Shown piece after piece: positions 51,279-60,708 of a stretch of DNA of 64,000 nt. How positions within the stretch are numbered: the stretch's first letter is position 1; each line of letters opens with the position of its first letter. The stretch comes from Palsa-506 sp963755815. GTDB lineage: Bacteria > Actinomycetota > Actinomycetes > Streptosporangiales > Streptosporangiaceae. The translations under genes and the position numbers were made by a program. The notes below the pieces were generated by a model. The model ran no database searches. It was given only the letters and a program-made list of their open reading frames with translations, and was not told the DNA's origin. Where the stretch lies: contig CAVWLF010000016.1 of the NCBI GenBank assembly GCA_963755815.1, positions 1-64,000 on the forward strand, in the 5' to 3' direction.

Positions 51279-51328
51279 CTAAAACGTTTAGCATCGGTAT
51301 GCTGACGTACCCGGCGCGCGGGTGTCAA
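51279..51328 (-). promoter_or_regulatory. Promoter and LacI-type operator of the importer operon
   Basis: On the minus strand a perfect -35 TTGACA (51328-51323) is followed after 18 bases by CAGCAT (51304-51299), a fair -10. Immediately downstream, CTAAACGTTTTAG (51291-51279) forms an imperfect dyad with a central CG, typical of LacI family operators, placed where it would block initiation. A leader hairpin, CGGGAGG/CCTCCCG (51233-51254), follows before the SBP start. Confidence 0.55.
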
Positions 51329-51367
51329 GGGAAGTTACCGAGATGACGCCGACGGCCAACCTGATGT

Positions 51368-52414
51368 TCATCGAGGCCGTTGAGCACGGCCTGACCGGGG
51401 CATATCCGGTGGCTGCAGCGAGGCGCGCTGGATCAGCTCGACGCCGGCGATGTAGTCGTCCGGCGGCCCGGGCTCGAGCAGGCGCATCATCAGCGCGCGG
51501 CCCATGGCCCGCTGGTCCATCCGGATGGTGGCCAGCGGCGGGTCGAGCAATTCGGACGTCGGCAGGTCGTCATGGCCGATGACTGATATGCCCGGTCCGA
51601 CCGGCAGCGATAGCTCGCGGGCCGCCTTATAGACCGCGTGCGCGGTGTAATCGGAGTTGGTGATGATCGCGGTCGGGGCATCCCGGCTGGACAGTAACGT
51701 CACCGCCGCCCGCTGCACGTCGGCGATCGTGAGCAGGGAGTACATGACGCGGGGTCGCAGGCCGAGCTGGCGGGCGAGGCGCCGGAAGTGCCGCAGCCGG
51801 TCCGGGTCCGCCATCAGCGCCGGAGGCGCGGACAGGAACGCGACCGACGTGTGGCCAAGCTCAGCCAGGCGGCACATGGGCAGCTCGACGGCGGCGGTAC
51901 TGTCCGGGCTAACCCGGGAGATGCCGGTAATGCCGTCGGCCGACCCGTTCAGCGCCACCACCGGCGCCTCCGGGCGCAGCTCCTGCCAGAGCCGGATCGA
52001 CTCCCCGCTCCCGACCGGGGCAATCGCCAGCCCGGCCACGCGCTGCACGGCCATCTCCTGTACGTGCCGGCGCTCGCGCTCCAGCGAGTAGCGCGAGTCA
52101 AGGACGACCAGAGTCGCGCCCGACTCGGCCGCGACCTGCTGCGCGCCGCTCAGCACTTCGAGGAAGAACGGATTGGCGAAATTGCGTACCACGAAGCCGT
52201 AGGTGGTGGTGCGCCCCCGGCGCAGTGCCTGCGCCTGCGGGTTGGCCCGGTAACCAAGCTGCTCGGCCGCGGCCAGGGTCCGCCGCCGCGTCTCGTCGGC
52301 CACGCCCGGCTGCCCGTTCAGCGCCAGGCTCGCCGTCGCGACGGAGACTCCGGCCATCCTGGCGACGTCGCGGATGCCAGCAGGCCGCGTGGATCCGCCC
52401 TGGTGCGTCGCCAT
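51368..52414 (-). CDS. LacI family transcriptional regulator
   Basis: The 348-aa repressor has an N-terminal HTH (GIRDVARMAGVSVATASLALNG, residues 13-34) and hinge, followed by a periplasmic-binding-like effector domain ending in VIGHDDLPTSELLDPPLATIRMD. ATG 52414 has AGGAGAG upstream. It lies directly upstream of the importer operon on the same strand, with a LacI-like operator in between, so it very likely controls that operon. LacI proteins usually sense sugars or sugar phosphates, which bears on the transported substrate. Confidence 0.9.
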   Translation of the reverse strand: MATHQGGSTRPAGIRDVARMAGVSVATASLALNGQPGVADETRRRTLAAAEQLGYRANPQAQALRRGRTTTYGFVVRNFANPFFLEVLSGAQQVAAESGATLVVLDSRYSLERERRHVQEMAVQRVAGLAIAPVGSGESIRLWQELRPEAPVVALNGSADGITGISRVSPDSTAAVELPMCRLAELGHTSVAFLSAPPALMADPDRLRHFRRLARQLGLRPRVMYSLLTIADVQRAAVTLLSSRDAPTAIITNSDYTAHAVYKAARELSLPVGPGISVIGHDDLPTSELLDPPLATIRMDQRAMGRALMMRLLEPGPPDDYIAGVELIQRASLQPPDMPRSGRAQRPR

Positions 52415-52536
52415 GATCTCTCCTGCCGGGAGGCTGTGCCCAGCGCCAGGCTAGCGCCCGGAATCGCCGGCGGCTGACCGCCTACTCTGTCTTGCGGCGG
52501 GTACTATCCGCGGCGACACGACGAGGAGGCTCCGCG

Positions 52537-53271
52537 GTGCAGATACTGGGCGTCGATATTGGCGGGACGGGGATCAAGGCGGCCCCGGTGGACATCACGA
52601 CAGGAAAACTGGCGGCCGAGCGGGTCAAGCTCGCGACCCCGCACCCAGCCAAGCCCGACGCGGTCGCCGACGTCGTGCGCGAGCTGGTGACCGGCTTCGG
52701 CTGGAGCGGCCCGGCCGGAATCACGTTTCCCGGCGTGGTCACCAACGGGACCACCAGGACCGCCGCCAACCTCGACCCGGCCTGGATCGGGCTGGACGCG
52801 CGCGGGCTCCTCGGCAAGGCCACCGGACTGCAGGTCAGCGTCATCAACGACGCCGACGCGGCCGGCCTGGCCGAGATCAAATTCGGGGCCGGGGCGGGGC
52901 ACCGGGGCACCGTGCTGCTGCTGACGCTGGGGACCGGGATCGGCAGCGCGCTGTTCGTCGACGGCATCCTGGTGCCAAACACCGAGTTCGGGCATATCGA
53001 GATCCGGGGCAAGGACGCCGAGCACCGGGCTTCCGAGCACGCCAAGGAAGAGCACGACCTGAGCTGGGAAAAGTGGGCGGCCCTGGTCGACGAGTACCTG
53101 CAGAGGATGGAGGCGCTGCTGTCCCCCGGCCTGTTCATCATCGGCGGCGGGGTCAGCCGGAAGTCGGAAAAATTCCTGCCGCTGCTAACCGGGCTGACCG
53201 CCCCGGTCGTGCCGGCCGCGCTGCACAACGACGCCGGCATCGTCGGCGCCGCCATGGCGGCGGCCAGCTGA
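52537..53271 (+). CDS. ppgK: Polyphosphate glucokinase (ROK family)
   Basis: The 244-aa kinase phosphorylates glucose using polyphosphate or ATP. It shows the ROK opening ILGVDIGGTGIKAAPVD (residues 3-19), the catalytic Asp region VINDADAAGLAE, LGTGIGSALF and EFGHIEI. The zinc-binding CxC cluster of other ROK proteins is absent, as is usual for PpgK. GTG 52537 follows GAGGAGG by 7 bases. It is divergent from the LacI gene, with 122 bases between them. Confidence 0.93.
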   Translation: MQILGVDIGGTGIKAAPVDITTGKLAAERVKLATPHPAKPDAVADVVRELVTGFGWSGPAGITFPGVVTNGTTRTAANLDPAWIGLDARGLLGKATGLQVSVINDADAAGLAEIKFGAGAGHRGTVLLLTLGTGIGSALFVDGILVPNTEFGHIEIRGKDAEHRASEHAKEEHDLSWEKWAALVDEYLQRMEALLSPGLFIIGGGVSRKSEKFLPLLTGLTAPVVPAALHNDAGIVGAAMAAAS

Positions 53272-53287
53272 CGGCCGCCCGGCGCGG

Positions 53288-53956
53288 CTAGCCGTCGGTA
53301 CCGTCTGGCGCCGCGGGCCCGCCGGTCGTCAGGCCCGGGCCGGCCCGGCCCGCTGCGCCACGCCGCCGCTCGCGCATCAGGCCGGCCGCCTCGATGCCGC
53401 CAACCACGAGGCCGGCCGCCAGCACCCAGAACGCGAGGGCGCCATGCGCGCCCAGCGCCAGCGGCCCCCGGATCAGGGTGCCCGGCTTGCTCACGGCGAG
53501 CAGGTGGTTGAAGCGGGCCTGGCCGGAGCGCTGGCCGATCCACCGGGCGGCGAGCGCCGCCGCCACGCCGCCGGCCAGCAGCCCGAGCACGGCCGGCACG
53601 CCATGCCTGCGCACCGCGAGCGCCCACCCGAGCAGCCCGCACGCGGCACCGCCCAGGACGCTGAGCGCGACGAACCAGGCGTCGGCCACGATGAACGCGC
53701 TCGTTTCCGGGTTCAGCACGTCGGCTCCCCCGCCGCCGGTGGTGATCAGCACCGCGTGCGGGGCCACCGCGGCCCAGGTGAGCCCGGCCATCAGGCCGAC
53801 GAGCGCGCTGCCCGCGACCAGCACCGCGAACACGGCGGCGGCGGTGAGCGCCAGCCGGGCCCGGTTACCCCGGCTGACGGCAGCGGCGCCGGGATCACCG
53901 CCGGGCCAGGAGGAATCAGGCCGGGCGGGGAAAGGGATCTCGCCAGTGTCCGCCAT
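53288..53956 (-). CDS. DUF2567-like four-helix membrane protein
   Basis: The 222-aa protein has four membrane helices (about residues 35-58, 92-112, 121-140 and 168-188) with a conserved-looking loop after the first helix (WAAVAPHAVLITTGGGG) and VLNPETSAFIVADAWF. This resembles DUF2567 proteins of actinomycetes. Function unknown. It lies just downstream of dnaE on the same strand and converges with ppgK. Confidence 0.7.
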   Translation of the reverse strand: MADTGEIPFPARPDSSWPGGDPGAAAVSRGNRARLALTAAAVFAVLVAGSALVGLMAGLTWAAVAPHAVLITTGGGGADVLNPETSAFIVADAWFVALSVLGGAACGLLGWALAVRRHGVPAVLGLLAGGVAAALAARWIGQRSGQARFNHLLAVSKPGTLIRGPLALGAHGALAFWVLAAGLVVGGIEAAGLMRERRRGAAGRAGPGLTTGGPAAPDGTDG

Positions 53957-53989
53957 TCTTCGCAGAAGGGTACCGTCACCGGTCCCTGA

Positions 53990-56900
53990 TCAGCCCACGC
54001 AGCCCGGGCCCAGTAGCTGCTTAAGGTCGGCCAGCAGCGACGGTGACGGCTTGACCCGCAGCTTGTCATCCAGCCGTATCTTCTTCATCCGGTCACCGCT
54101 GAGCAGGCGCAGGTGAACCTCCACGTGGCCGGGGTGGGTCCGCAGCACCTCCTTGAGGCGCTCGACCACCGGCGGCACGCACCGGGCCTCCATGATGGAC
54201 ACCACGAAAGGGCCGTCTTCCCCGCTCGGCAGCTCGGGGACGCTCACCTCCATCGCGACCAGCTTGGGCTGGTCCTCCCGCCGGTCCAGCCGCCCCTTCA
54301 CCACCACGATCGCGTCCTCAATGATCATCGTCAGCGCGGCCTGGTAGGTCGAGGGGAAGAACAGCACCTCGATCGCGCCCTCCAGGTCCTCCAGGGTCGC
54401 CGCGGCCCAGGTATTGCCCTGCCGGGTGACCTTCCGCTGGACGCCGGACAGGATTCCGCCGACGGTCACCAGCTGGCCGTCACCGCGCTCGCCCCGGGAG
54501 CTGCGTTCTGGCTCTTCTACCGCTGACCCGACGAGCTGGGCGACCGAGCAATCGGTGGCCGCCGCGAGGATATGCTCCAGGCCGAGCAGCGGGTGATCGG
54601 AGACATACAGCCCGAGCATCTCCCGCTCGAAGCCGAGCAGGGCCGGCTTCTCCCACTCGCCGTCCGGCACCGGCACGTCGAAGGTCGCGGCCGTCTCGGT
54701 GTCCTCGCCGAAGAGCGAATCCTGCCCGATGGCCTCATTGCGCTTGACGTCGATCACAGTGTCGATGGCCTGCTCGTGGATGAGCACCAGGCCCTTGCGC
54801 GGGCTGCCGAAGGAATCGAAGGCGCCCGCCTTGATCAGTGACTCGATCACCCGCTTGTTGCAGACGTTCACCGGCACCTTGCGGAGGAACTCGGCGAAGC
54901 TGGCGAAGGCGCCCTTGGACGTGCGCGCCGCCACGATCGCCTCGACCACGGCCGTGCCCACGTTGCGCACGGCGGCCATGCCGAACCTGATGTCCTGGCC
55001 GACCGGGGTGAACATCGCGGTGGAGGAGTTCACGTCCGGCGGCAGCACCTTGATGCCCATCCGGCGGCACTCGTTCAGGTACAGGGCTGACTTGTCCTTG
55101 TCCCCGGCCACCGAGGTCAGCAGGCCGGCCATGTACTCGGCCGGGAAGTTGGCCTTCAGGTAGGCGGTCCAGTAGGAGATCAGCGCGTAGCCGGCCGCGT
55201 GCGCCTTGTTGAAGGCGTAGCCGGAGAACGGGACCAGGGTGTCCCAGACGGTCTTGACCGCGTCGTCGGAGTATCCGTTGTCCCGCATGCCGGCCGAGAA
55301 CGACTCGTACTCGCGGTCCAGGATCTCCTTCTTCTTCTTGCCCATCGCCCAGCGGAGCAGGTCCGCCTTGCCCGGCGTGTAGCCGGCCAGCGCCTGGGCG
55401 GCGGCCATGACGTGCTCCTGGTAGACCATCAGCCCGTAGGTGTCGCCCAGGATGTCGTCCAGCGCCCCGGCTAGCTCGGGGTGGATCGGGGTGACCGGCT
55501 TGCGGCCGGTCTTGCGGTCCGCGTACACCGGCGCGCTGGCCATCGGGCCGGGCCGGTAGAGGGCGATGACCGCGGCGATGTCGCCGAACTTGTCGGCCCG
55601 CATGGCCCGGAGCAGCGCCCGCATCGGGCTGCCGTCGAGCTGGAACACGCCCAGCGTGTCGCCGCGGGCGAGCAGCTCGTAGGTCGGCTTGTCGTCCAGC
55701 GCCAGCGTGTCCAGGTCGATCTGCTGGCCCCGGTTGGCGGCGATCCCGGCCACCGCGTCCTCCAGCACGGTGAGGTTGCGCAGGCCGAGGAAGTCCATCT
55801 TGAGCAGGCCGATGTCCTCGCAGGCCGGGTAGTCGAACTGGGTGATGATCGCGCCGTCGGCCTGGCGCTTCCAGATCGGGATGTGGTCGATGAGCGGCTC
55901 GCTGCTCATGATCACGCCAGCCGCGTGCACGCCGGGCTGGCGGATCAGCCCCTCCAGCCCGCGGGCGGTATCGATCACCTGGCGGACCTCGGCCTCCGCC
56001 TCGTACAGCGCGCGGAGCTCGCCGGCCTCGCCATGCCGCGGGTGATCAGCGTCGAAGATCCCGGACAGCGGGATGTCCTTGCCCATCACGGCGGGCGGGA
56101 ACGCCTTGGTGATCCGGTCGCCGAGCGCGTAGGGGAAGCCGAGCACCCGGGCCGAATCCTTGACCGCCGCCTTGGCCTTGATCGTGCCGTAGGTGATGAT
56201 CTGCGCGACCCGGTCGTCGCCGTAGCGCTCGGTGACATACCTGATCACGTCGCCGCGCCGGCGCTCGTCGAAGTCGATGTCGAAGTCCGGCATGGTCACG
56301 CGATCGAGGTTGAGGAAGCGCTCGAACATCAGGTCGTGATAGATGGGATCGAGGTCGGTGATGCCGAGCGAGTACGCCACGATCGAGCCGGCCCCGGAGC
56401 CGCGGCCCGGCCCGACCCGGATGCCGTTCCGCTTGGCCCACATGATGAAGTCGGCGACGACCAGGAAATAGGCGCAGAAGCCCATCTGCTCGATCACGCC
56501 GATCTCGTACTCGGCCTGCTTCCGGCGCTGCTCGTCGTACCCGTCCGGGTAGCGGCGGTCCATGCCCGCCCAGACTTCCTTGCGCAGCCAGCTCTGCTCG
56601 GTCTCGCCGTCCGGCAGCGGGAAGCGCGGCATCAGGTTGGACTTGGTGAAGGTGACGTCCGCCCGCTCGGCGATCAGCAGCGTCGAGTCGCAGCCGGCCT
56701 GCCATGCCTCGTCGCTGCTGACCGCCCGCATCTCCGCCGGGCTCTTCACGTAATAGCCGGTGCCCTCGAGCCGGAACCGGTTCGGGTCGGCCATGTTGGT
56801 CCCGGTCTGCACGCAGAGCAGCACCCCGTGCGCCTGGGAGTCCTCCGGCCGGGTGTAGTGCGAGTCGTTGGTCACCACGAAGGGCAGCGACAGGTCGGCC

Positions 56901-57559
56901 GCGATCCGCTTCAGGCCGGCCCGGGTGCGCTGCTCGACGGCGATCCCGTGGTCCATGAGCTCGACGAAGAAGTTGCCGTCCCCGAAGATGTCCCGGTAAT
57001 CCGCGGCGGCGGCCAAGGCCTGGTCGTCCTGGCCGAGCCGGAGCCTGGTCTGCACCTCGCCGCCGGGGCAGCCGGTGGTCGCGATGATCCCCTTCGCGTA
57101 CCTGGCCAGCAGTTCGCGGTCCATCCGCGGGTTGCGGAAATACCCCTCCAGCGAGGCCAGCGAGGAGAGCCGGAAGAGATTGTGCATGCCCTCCGTGGTC
57201 TCGGCCAGCAGCGTCATGTGCGTGTAGGCGCCGGCCCCGGAGACGTCATCGTCTCGCTGGCCCGGGTCGCCCCAGCGGACCGGCTTCTTGTGCCCGCGGT
57301 GCTCGGGGGCCACGTACGCCTCGATGCCGATGATCGGCTTGATCCCGGCCTTCCTGGCCTTCGTCCAGAAGTCATAGGCGCCGTAAACGTTGCCGTGGTC
57401 GGTCATGGCGATGGCCGGCATCCCGGTGCGCTGGCACTCGCTGAACAGGTCCGCCAGCCGCGCCGCGCCGTCCAGCATCGAGTACTCGGTGTGCACGTGC
57501 AGGTGCACGAACGAGTCGTCACCGCCTGCTGCCTGGTGCCCGGGCGGGGCTGCCGCCAT
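53990..57559 (-). CDS. dnaE: DNA polymerase III alpha subunit
   Basis: The 1189-aa replicative polymerase begins with a PHP domain (FVHLHVHTEYSMLDG, residues 17-31). The catalytic palm has GPGRGSGAGSIVAYSLGITD and the two Asp residues of PDFDIDFDE (about 415-423). Fingers, the tandem HhH region and a C-terminal OB-fold (VTVGGILSGVQRKVTRQG) follow. The PHP metal residues look intact, so PHP-based proofreading is plausible, as in other actinobacterial DnaE1. ATG 57559 follows AAGGAGG. Confidence 0.97.
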   Translation of the reverse strand: MAAAPPGHQAAGGDDSFVHLHVHTEYSMLDGAARLADLFSECQRTGMPAIAMTDHGNVYGAYDFWTKARKAGIKPIIGIEAYVAPEHRGHKKPVRWGDPGQRDDDVSGAGAYTHMTLLAETTEGMHNLFRLSSLASLEGYFRNPRMDRELLARYAKGIIATTGCPGGEVQTRLRLGQDDQALAAAADYRDIFGDGNFFVELMDHGIAVEQRTRAGLKRIAADLSLPFVVTNDSHYTRPEDSQAHGVLLCVQTGTNMADPNRFRLEGTGYYVKSPAEMRAVSSDEAWQAGCDSTLLIAERADVTFTKSNLMPRFPLPDGETEQSWLRKEVWAGMDRRYPDGYDEQRRKQAEYEIGVIEQMGFCAYFLVVADFIMWAKRNGIRVGPGRGSGAGSIVAYSLGITDLDPIYHDLMFERFLNLDRVTMPDFDIDFDERRRGDVIRYVTERYGDDRVAQIITYGTIKAKAAVKDSARVLGFPYALGDRITKAFPPAVMGKDIPLSGIFDADHPRHGEAGELRALYEAEAEVRQVIDTARGLEGLIRQPGVHAAGVIMSSEPLIDHIPIWKRQADGAIITQFDYPACEDIGLLKMDFLGLRNLTVLEDAVAGIAANRGQQIDLDTLALDDKPTYELLARGDTLGVFQLDGSPMRALLRAMRADKFGDIAAVIALYRPGPMASAPVYADRKTGRKPVTPIHPELAGALDDILGDTYGLMVYQEHVMAAAQALAGYTPGKADLLRWAMGKKKKEILDREYESFSAGMRDNGYSDDAVKTVWDTLVPFSGYAFNKAHAAGYALISYWTAYLKANFPAEYMAGLLTSVAGDKDKSALYLNECRRMGIKVLPPDVNSSTAMFTPVGQDIRFGMAAVRNVGTAVVEAIVAARTSKGAFASFAEFLRKVPVNVCNKRVIESLIKAGAFDSFGSPRKGLVLIHEQAIDTVIDVKRNEAIGQDSLFGEDTETAATFDVPVPDGEWEKPALLGFEREMLGLYVSDHPLLGLEHILAAATDCSVAQLVGSAVEEPERSSRGERGDGQLVTVGGILSGVQRKVTRQGNTWAAATLEDLEGAIEVLFFPSTYQAALTMIIEDAIVVVKGRLDRREDQPKLVAMEVSVPELPSGEDGPFVVSIMEARCVPPVVERLKEVLRTHPGHVEVHLRLLSGDRMKKIRLDDKLRVKPSPSLLADLKQLLGPGCVG

Positions 57560-57767
57560 GAAGTACCGCCTCCTTCAGGCATGCCGCCGAGCGCCCCGAG
57601 CGCCGGTGCCTTCGACCCTATCGCCGGGGAGGTCCGGTGCGGGCGCGGCTCGCCGTGATGCCGCGATGGGCCCGGATCGGCCGGGCCTATCGGGCCGGCT
57701 GGCGCGGCGAGGTCCGGCCCGGCCGGCGCCGTTGTGAAACCGGCGTGGCACGGGGCATGCTGCGGAG

Positions 57768-58100
57768 GTGCGACTCCGGCGTGGTCGTAAGGCAGCGGGC
57801 GACGGGGCTCCCGGGCGCGATGCGATCCCGGCGATGCCCGCGGTGCCGGGCAGTGACGAGGCCGGGACGGGCCAGGCGGCTACCCGCGGCCACGATGCGG
57901 CGGGCCGCCGGAAGCCGACGGCGACCCGGCGCTGCCCGGCCGGCCACTGCTGCGGCGTCTGCGGCGAGCTGGTGGCCGCCGGGACGATGGAGGGCATGCT
58001 CACCGGCACGGGCTGGTGTCACATGGCCGGGTGCATCGTGACGGTGCCGCCGCTGCCGCGGGCGGGCGCGGCCGGCGACAGCCCGCGGTCAGCGCGCTAG
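57768..58100 (+). CDS. Small Cys-containing hypothetical protein (doubtful)
   Basis: This 110-aa frame has a basic N-terminal half and a C-terminal segment with paired cysteines (CPAGHCCGVCGELVAAGT, then GWCHMAGC), which could be a small zinc site. The candidate GTG 57768 overlaps its own GGAGG, so the start is uncertain, and coding is not certain either. It lies in the 529-base gap between dnaE and the methyltransferase gene and overlaps the latter's end by 12 bases. I recognise no homologue. Confidence 0.35.
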   Translation: MRLRRGRKAAGDGAPGRDAIPAMPAVPGSDEAGTGQAATRGHDAAGRRKPTATRRCPAGHCCGVCGELVAAGTMEGMLTGTGWCHMAGCIVTVPPLPRAGAAGDSPRSAR

Positions 58101-59016
58101 CCGGATGCTAACCGGGGTGCCGTCGGGCGGGCCGGCCCGCAGGCGCTCGCGAGCGGCGTCGACGAAGCCGCGGTGAATCTCCAGGCCGCCGGCCTGCCGG
58201 CCCAGGCGGCGGGCCACGACCGCCGTCGTTCCGGAGCCCGCGAACGGGTCGAGGACGACGCCGCCAGCCGGCGCGCAGGCGGTGATGAAGAATTCGGCCA
58301 GGCCCTCGGGCATCGCGGCGGTATGCCCGCCGGCTCCCTTGTGCTGGTTGTAGCCCTGCGGCACGGACACGACATTGCCCGGGTCGGCGCCGCCGCGGCT
58401 GTAGGTCGTCGACCAGGTCCCGGCCGAAGCCCGCGCTGGTGTTACGGCGGCCGAGCCTGTCGAGCTTGCGCCGGGCGATCTCCCCCGGTGCCGTCTGGTA
58501 GGGGACCCGGATGGCGTCGAGGTCGAAGTACGGCCTGGGCCCGCGGGCGAAGGCGTAGACGTACTCGAAGCTGTCCTTGGTCCGGGGGCCGAACCGGCCC
58601 GGGACGGCGTTCGGCTTGGACCAGATGTACGTCTCCAGCCAGCGCCAGCCCTGGCGCTGGAGCTCGAGGACAAGCTCGTAGACGTAGGGGTGCCGCTGCC
58701 CCCGGAGCGGGCCGCTCGGCGCTACCCGGTTCTTGATGTTGAGCACCAGCCAGCCGGTATCCTTCGTCGCCGCCAGCATGGACGCGCTGTGCGGGCGGAA
58801 CCAGTCGACGTAGTGATCGGGGTGGATCCGGCTGTAGGCGCGGGCGTCGGCGTAGGGCGGGCTGGTGAACCACAGGTCCACCGACTCCGGCGGCAGCGCC
58901 GGAACCCACGCCGCGCTGTCTCCCCAGGTGATCCCCTGGCGGAGCAGTTCGGCCAGCGCCTGGTCCGGCTGAGCTGGCGGGGCCGGCGGTGGCGCCGGGA
59001 CAGGATGGACCGCCAT
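58089..59016 (-). pseudogene. Site-specific DNA methyltransferase, frameshifted as sequenced
   Basis: This is an amino-methyltransferase of the beta type. Motif IV TSPPYAD comes first (about residues 51-57) and the SAM motif I DPFAGSGTT comes near the end, so it would make N4-cytosine or N6-adenine. From ATG 59016 the first frame is good to AGFGRDLVD. The rest (TYSRGGADPGNVVSVPQGY, then HTAAMPEGLAEFFI and motif I) is in the next frame, ending at 58089. The shift is at 58401-58413, again fixed by removing one base. No restriction enzyme gene is adjacent, so it is an orphan methylase or regulator. Confidence 0.8.
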
Positions 59017-59032
59017 AGGCCGAGATCCTAGG

Positions 59033-60460
59033 TCAACCGATGGCGGTCTTGGGACCCGTCTCGGCGAGCACGGACTCGGCCGCGGTCACGACGTCGTCCG
59101 CGCCGGAGATCTCATCCAGGCTGCGTCCCGCGGGCTCGGGCAGCGTCAGCGTGAGCAGCGCCCCGAGCACCGCGACGGCCGTGGTGAGCAGCAGCGTGTG
59201 GCGCAGGCCCAGGGAAGTCTGCAGCACCGGGAAGAGAAAGACCCCGATGAACGCGCCCAGCTTGCCGATTCCGGCCGAGATGCCGTGCCCGGTGGCCCGC
59301 ATCGTCACCGGGTACAGCTCGGCCGGCAGCACGAACGTGGTCATATTCGGGCCGAACTCAGTGAAGAAGTAGCTGATCCCGTAGGCGACCAGGAACGGCA
59401 GCACGGCGGTGGTCATTCCCGGCACCAGCGCGATCACGGCAAAGCACAGTGCCATCATCGAGAAGCCGACCAGTTGCAGCCGCCGGTGCCCGAACCGGTC
59501 CATTCGCGCGATCGCGAGCGCGTATCCCGGAACTGCCGCGACCACGAAGATGGCCAGCTGGATGGCGATCTTCGTCATGGTCGAGGAGTTCGGGGAGATC
59601 AGCCCGATGATCTGCGGAGTGGAAATGGTATTGCCGTAGTAGGCGTAGTCGAGCAGGAACCAGCAGCCGGCCGTGCCGGCCAGCAGGCCCAGGAACTTAC
59701 GGTTCGACAGGAACGCGCGCAGCCCCATCCCGTGCTGCGCGACGGCGCTGGGCGCATCTTCCCGCACCACGCCGGCGCTGAACTCCGACAGCTGGCTGGC
59801 CGCGGCATCGGCGCGGTCTTGCACCTGGGCCAGGTAGCGCGGCGACTCGGGCATCCGGCGCCGCAGGTAAAGGACGGCGGCCGCGGGAACAGCGCCCAGC
59901 CCGAGCAGCACCCGCCAAGCGACCTCCGAGCTAGTGCCGGCGCCGAGCAGGCTGAGGGCGATCAGCGGGCCGATGATAAGGCCCAGCGCCTGAGTCGAGA
60001 AAACAAGGCCGACCATCCGGCCCCGGTCCTTGCAGTTGGCGTACTCGGTCATCAGCACGGCACTGACCGGATAGTCGCCGCCGACGCCGAGGCCGAGCAG
60101 GAAACGGAAGCCGATCAGCACCCAGAACGAGGGCGCCAGCGCCGAGCCGAGCGCGGCCACCACCATGATCGCCGCTACCAGCCAGTAGACGTGCTTGCGG
60201 CCGACAAGATCCGCAATTCTGCCGAACACGAACGCGCCGATGAACGCGGCCCCGAGCATGGTGGAGTTCAGCAGGGCCAGCCGGCCCGAGCTCAAGTGCC
60301 AGCTCTGGGTGATGAGCGTCGAGGCGATCCCGATAACGAACAGGTCATAGGCGTCGGTGAAGAAGCCCATCCCCGACACTAGGGCCGCGCGCAGGTGAAA
60401 CTTGCTCATCGGGGCGTTATCCAGCGCGGCGATCAAGTCCGCTGATCCGGTCTCGGCCAC
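59033..60460 (-). CDS. MFS transporter, phosphate:H+ symporter type (PHS)
   Basis: The 475-aa protein has twelve membrane helices. GMGFFTDAYDLFVIGI in helix 1, GRIADLVGRKHVYW in loop 2-3, LLGLGVGGDYPVSAVLMTEY in helix 4 and ELYPVTMRATGHGISAGIGKLGA later match the Pho84/PHS phosphate symporters, especially the GGDYP motif. GTG 60460 has GGAGG 7 bases upstream; ATG 60490 is possible. A PHO box lies about 120-140 bases upstream, supporting a role as a phosphate-starvation-induced phosphate importer. Confidence 0.88.
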   Translation of the reverse strand: MAETGSADLIAALDNAPMSKFHLRAALVSGMGFFTDAYDLFVIGIASTLITQSWHLSSGRLALLNSTMLGAAFIGAFVFGRIADLVGRKHVYWLVAAIMVVAALGSALAPSFWVLIGFRFLLGLGVGGDYPVSAVLMTEYANCKDRGRMVGLVFSTQALGLIIGPLIALSLLGAGTSSEVAWRVLLGLGAVPAAAVLYLRRRMPESPRYLAQVQDRADAAASQLSEFSAGVVREDAPSAVAQHGMGLRAFLSNRKFLGLLAGTAGCWFLLDYAYYGNTISTPQIIGLISPNSSTMTKIAIQLAIFVVAAVPGYALAIARMDRFGHRRLQLVGFSMMALCFAVIALVPGMTTAVLPFLVAYGISYFFTEFGPNMTTFVLPAELYPVTMRATGHGISAGIGKLGAFIGVFLFPVLQTSLGLRHTLLLTTAVAVLGALLTLTLPEPAGRSLDEISGADDVVTAAESVLAETGPKTAIG

Positions 60461-60568
60461 CAGCGTTCCTCCGTTCACGGCACCAGTCATCGAGACCGCC
60501 AGCAAACAGGCCCATCGCCGCGCGATCTTGATCCTCTGTCGGGCCCGAAATTACCTGATTCAGGCGAC

Positions 60569-60602
60569 GTACTACCGACTGGCAAATGAACAGAAAGTGA
60601 AC
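60569..60602 (-). promoter_or_regulatory. PHO box and -10 upstream of the PHS transporter
   Basis: On the minus strand GTTCACTTTCT (60602-60592) and GTTCATTTGCC (60591-60581) are two adjacent 11-base direct repeats matching the Streptomyces PhoP unit (GTTCA-C/T-C/T...). TAGTAC (60574-60569) follows at the distance of a -10 whose -35 would fall in the second repeat, which is the usual geometry for PhoP activation. Confidence 0.75.
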
Positions 60603-60708
60603 GAATGGCCCATGGCGGCGGCGGCCAGGCCCGCGCCCGCGGGTACCGTCGTGCCATGCACCCACGGGCGGACCGGCGCCGGCGCCGCTGCGGGAAAGGG
60701 GGATCCGG

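Noticed and set aside
51322..51582. Plus-strand frame with MTPTANLMFIEAVEHG as a gene remnant
   Set aside because: It quickly becomes the antisense of the LacI gene with arginine-rich composition. The short N-terminal part alone is too little to assign.
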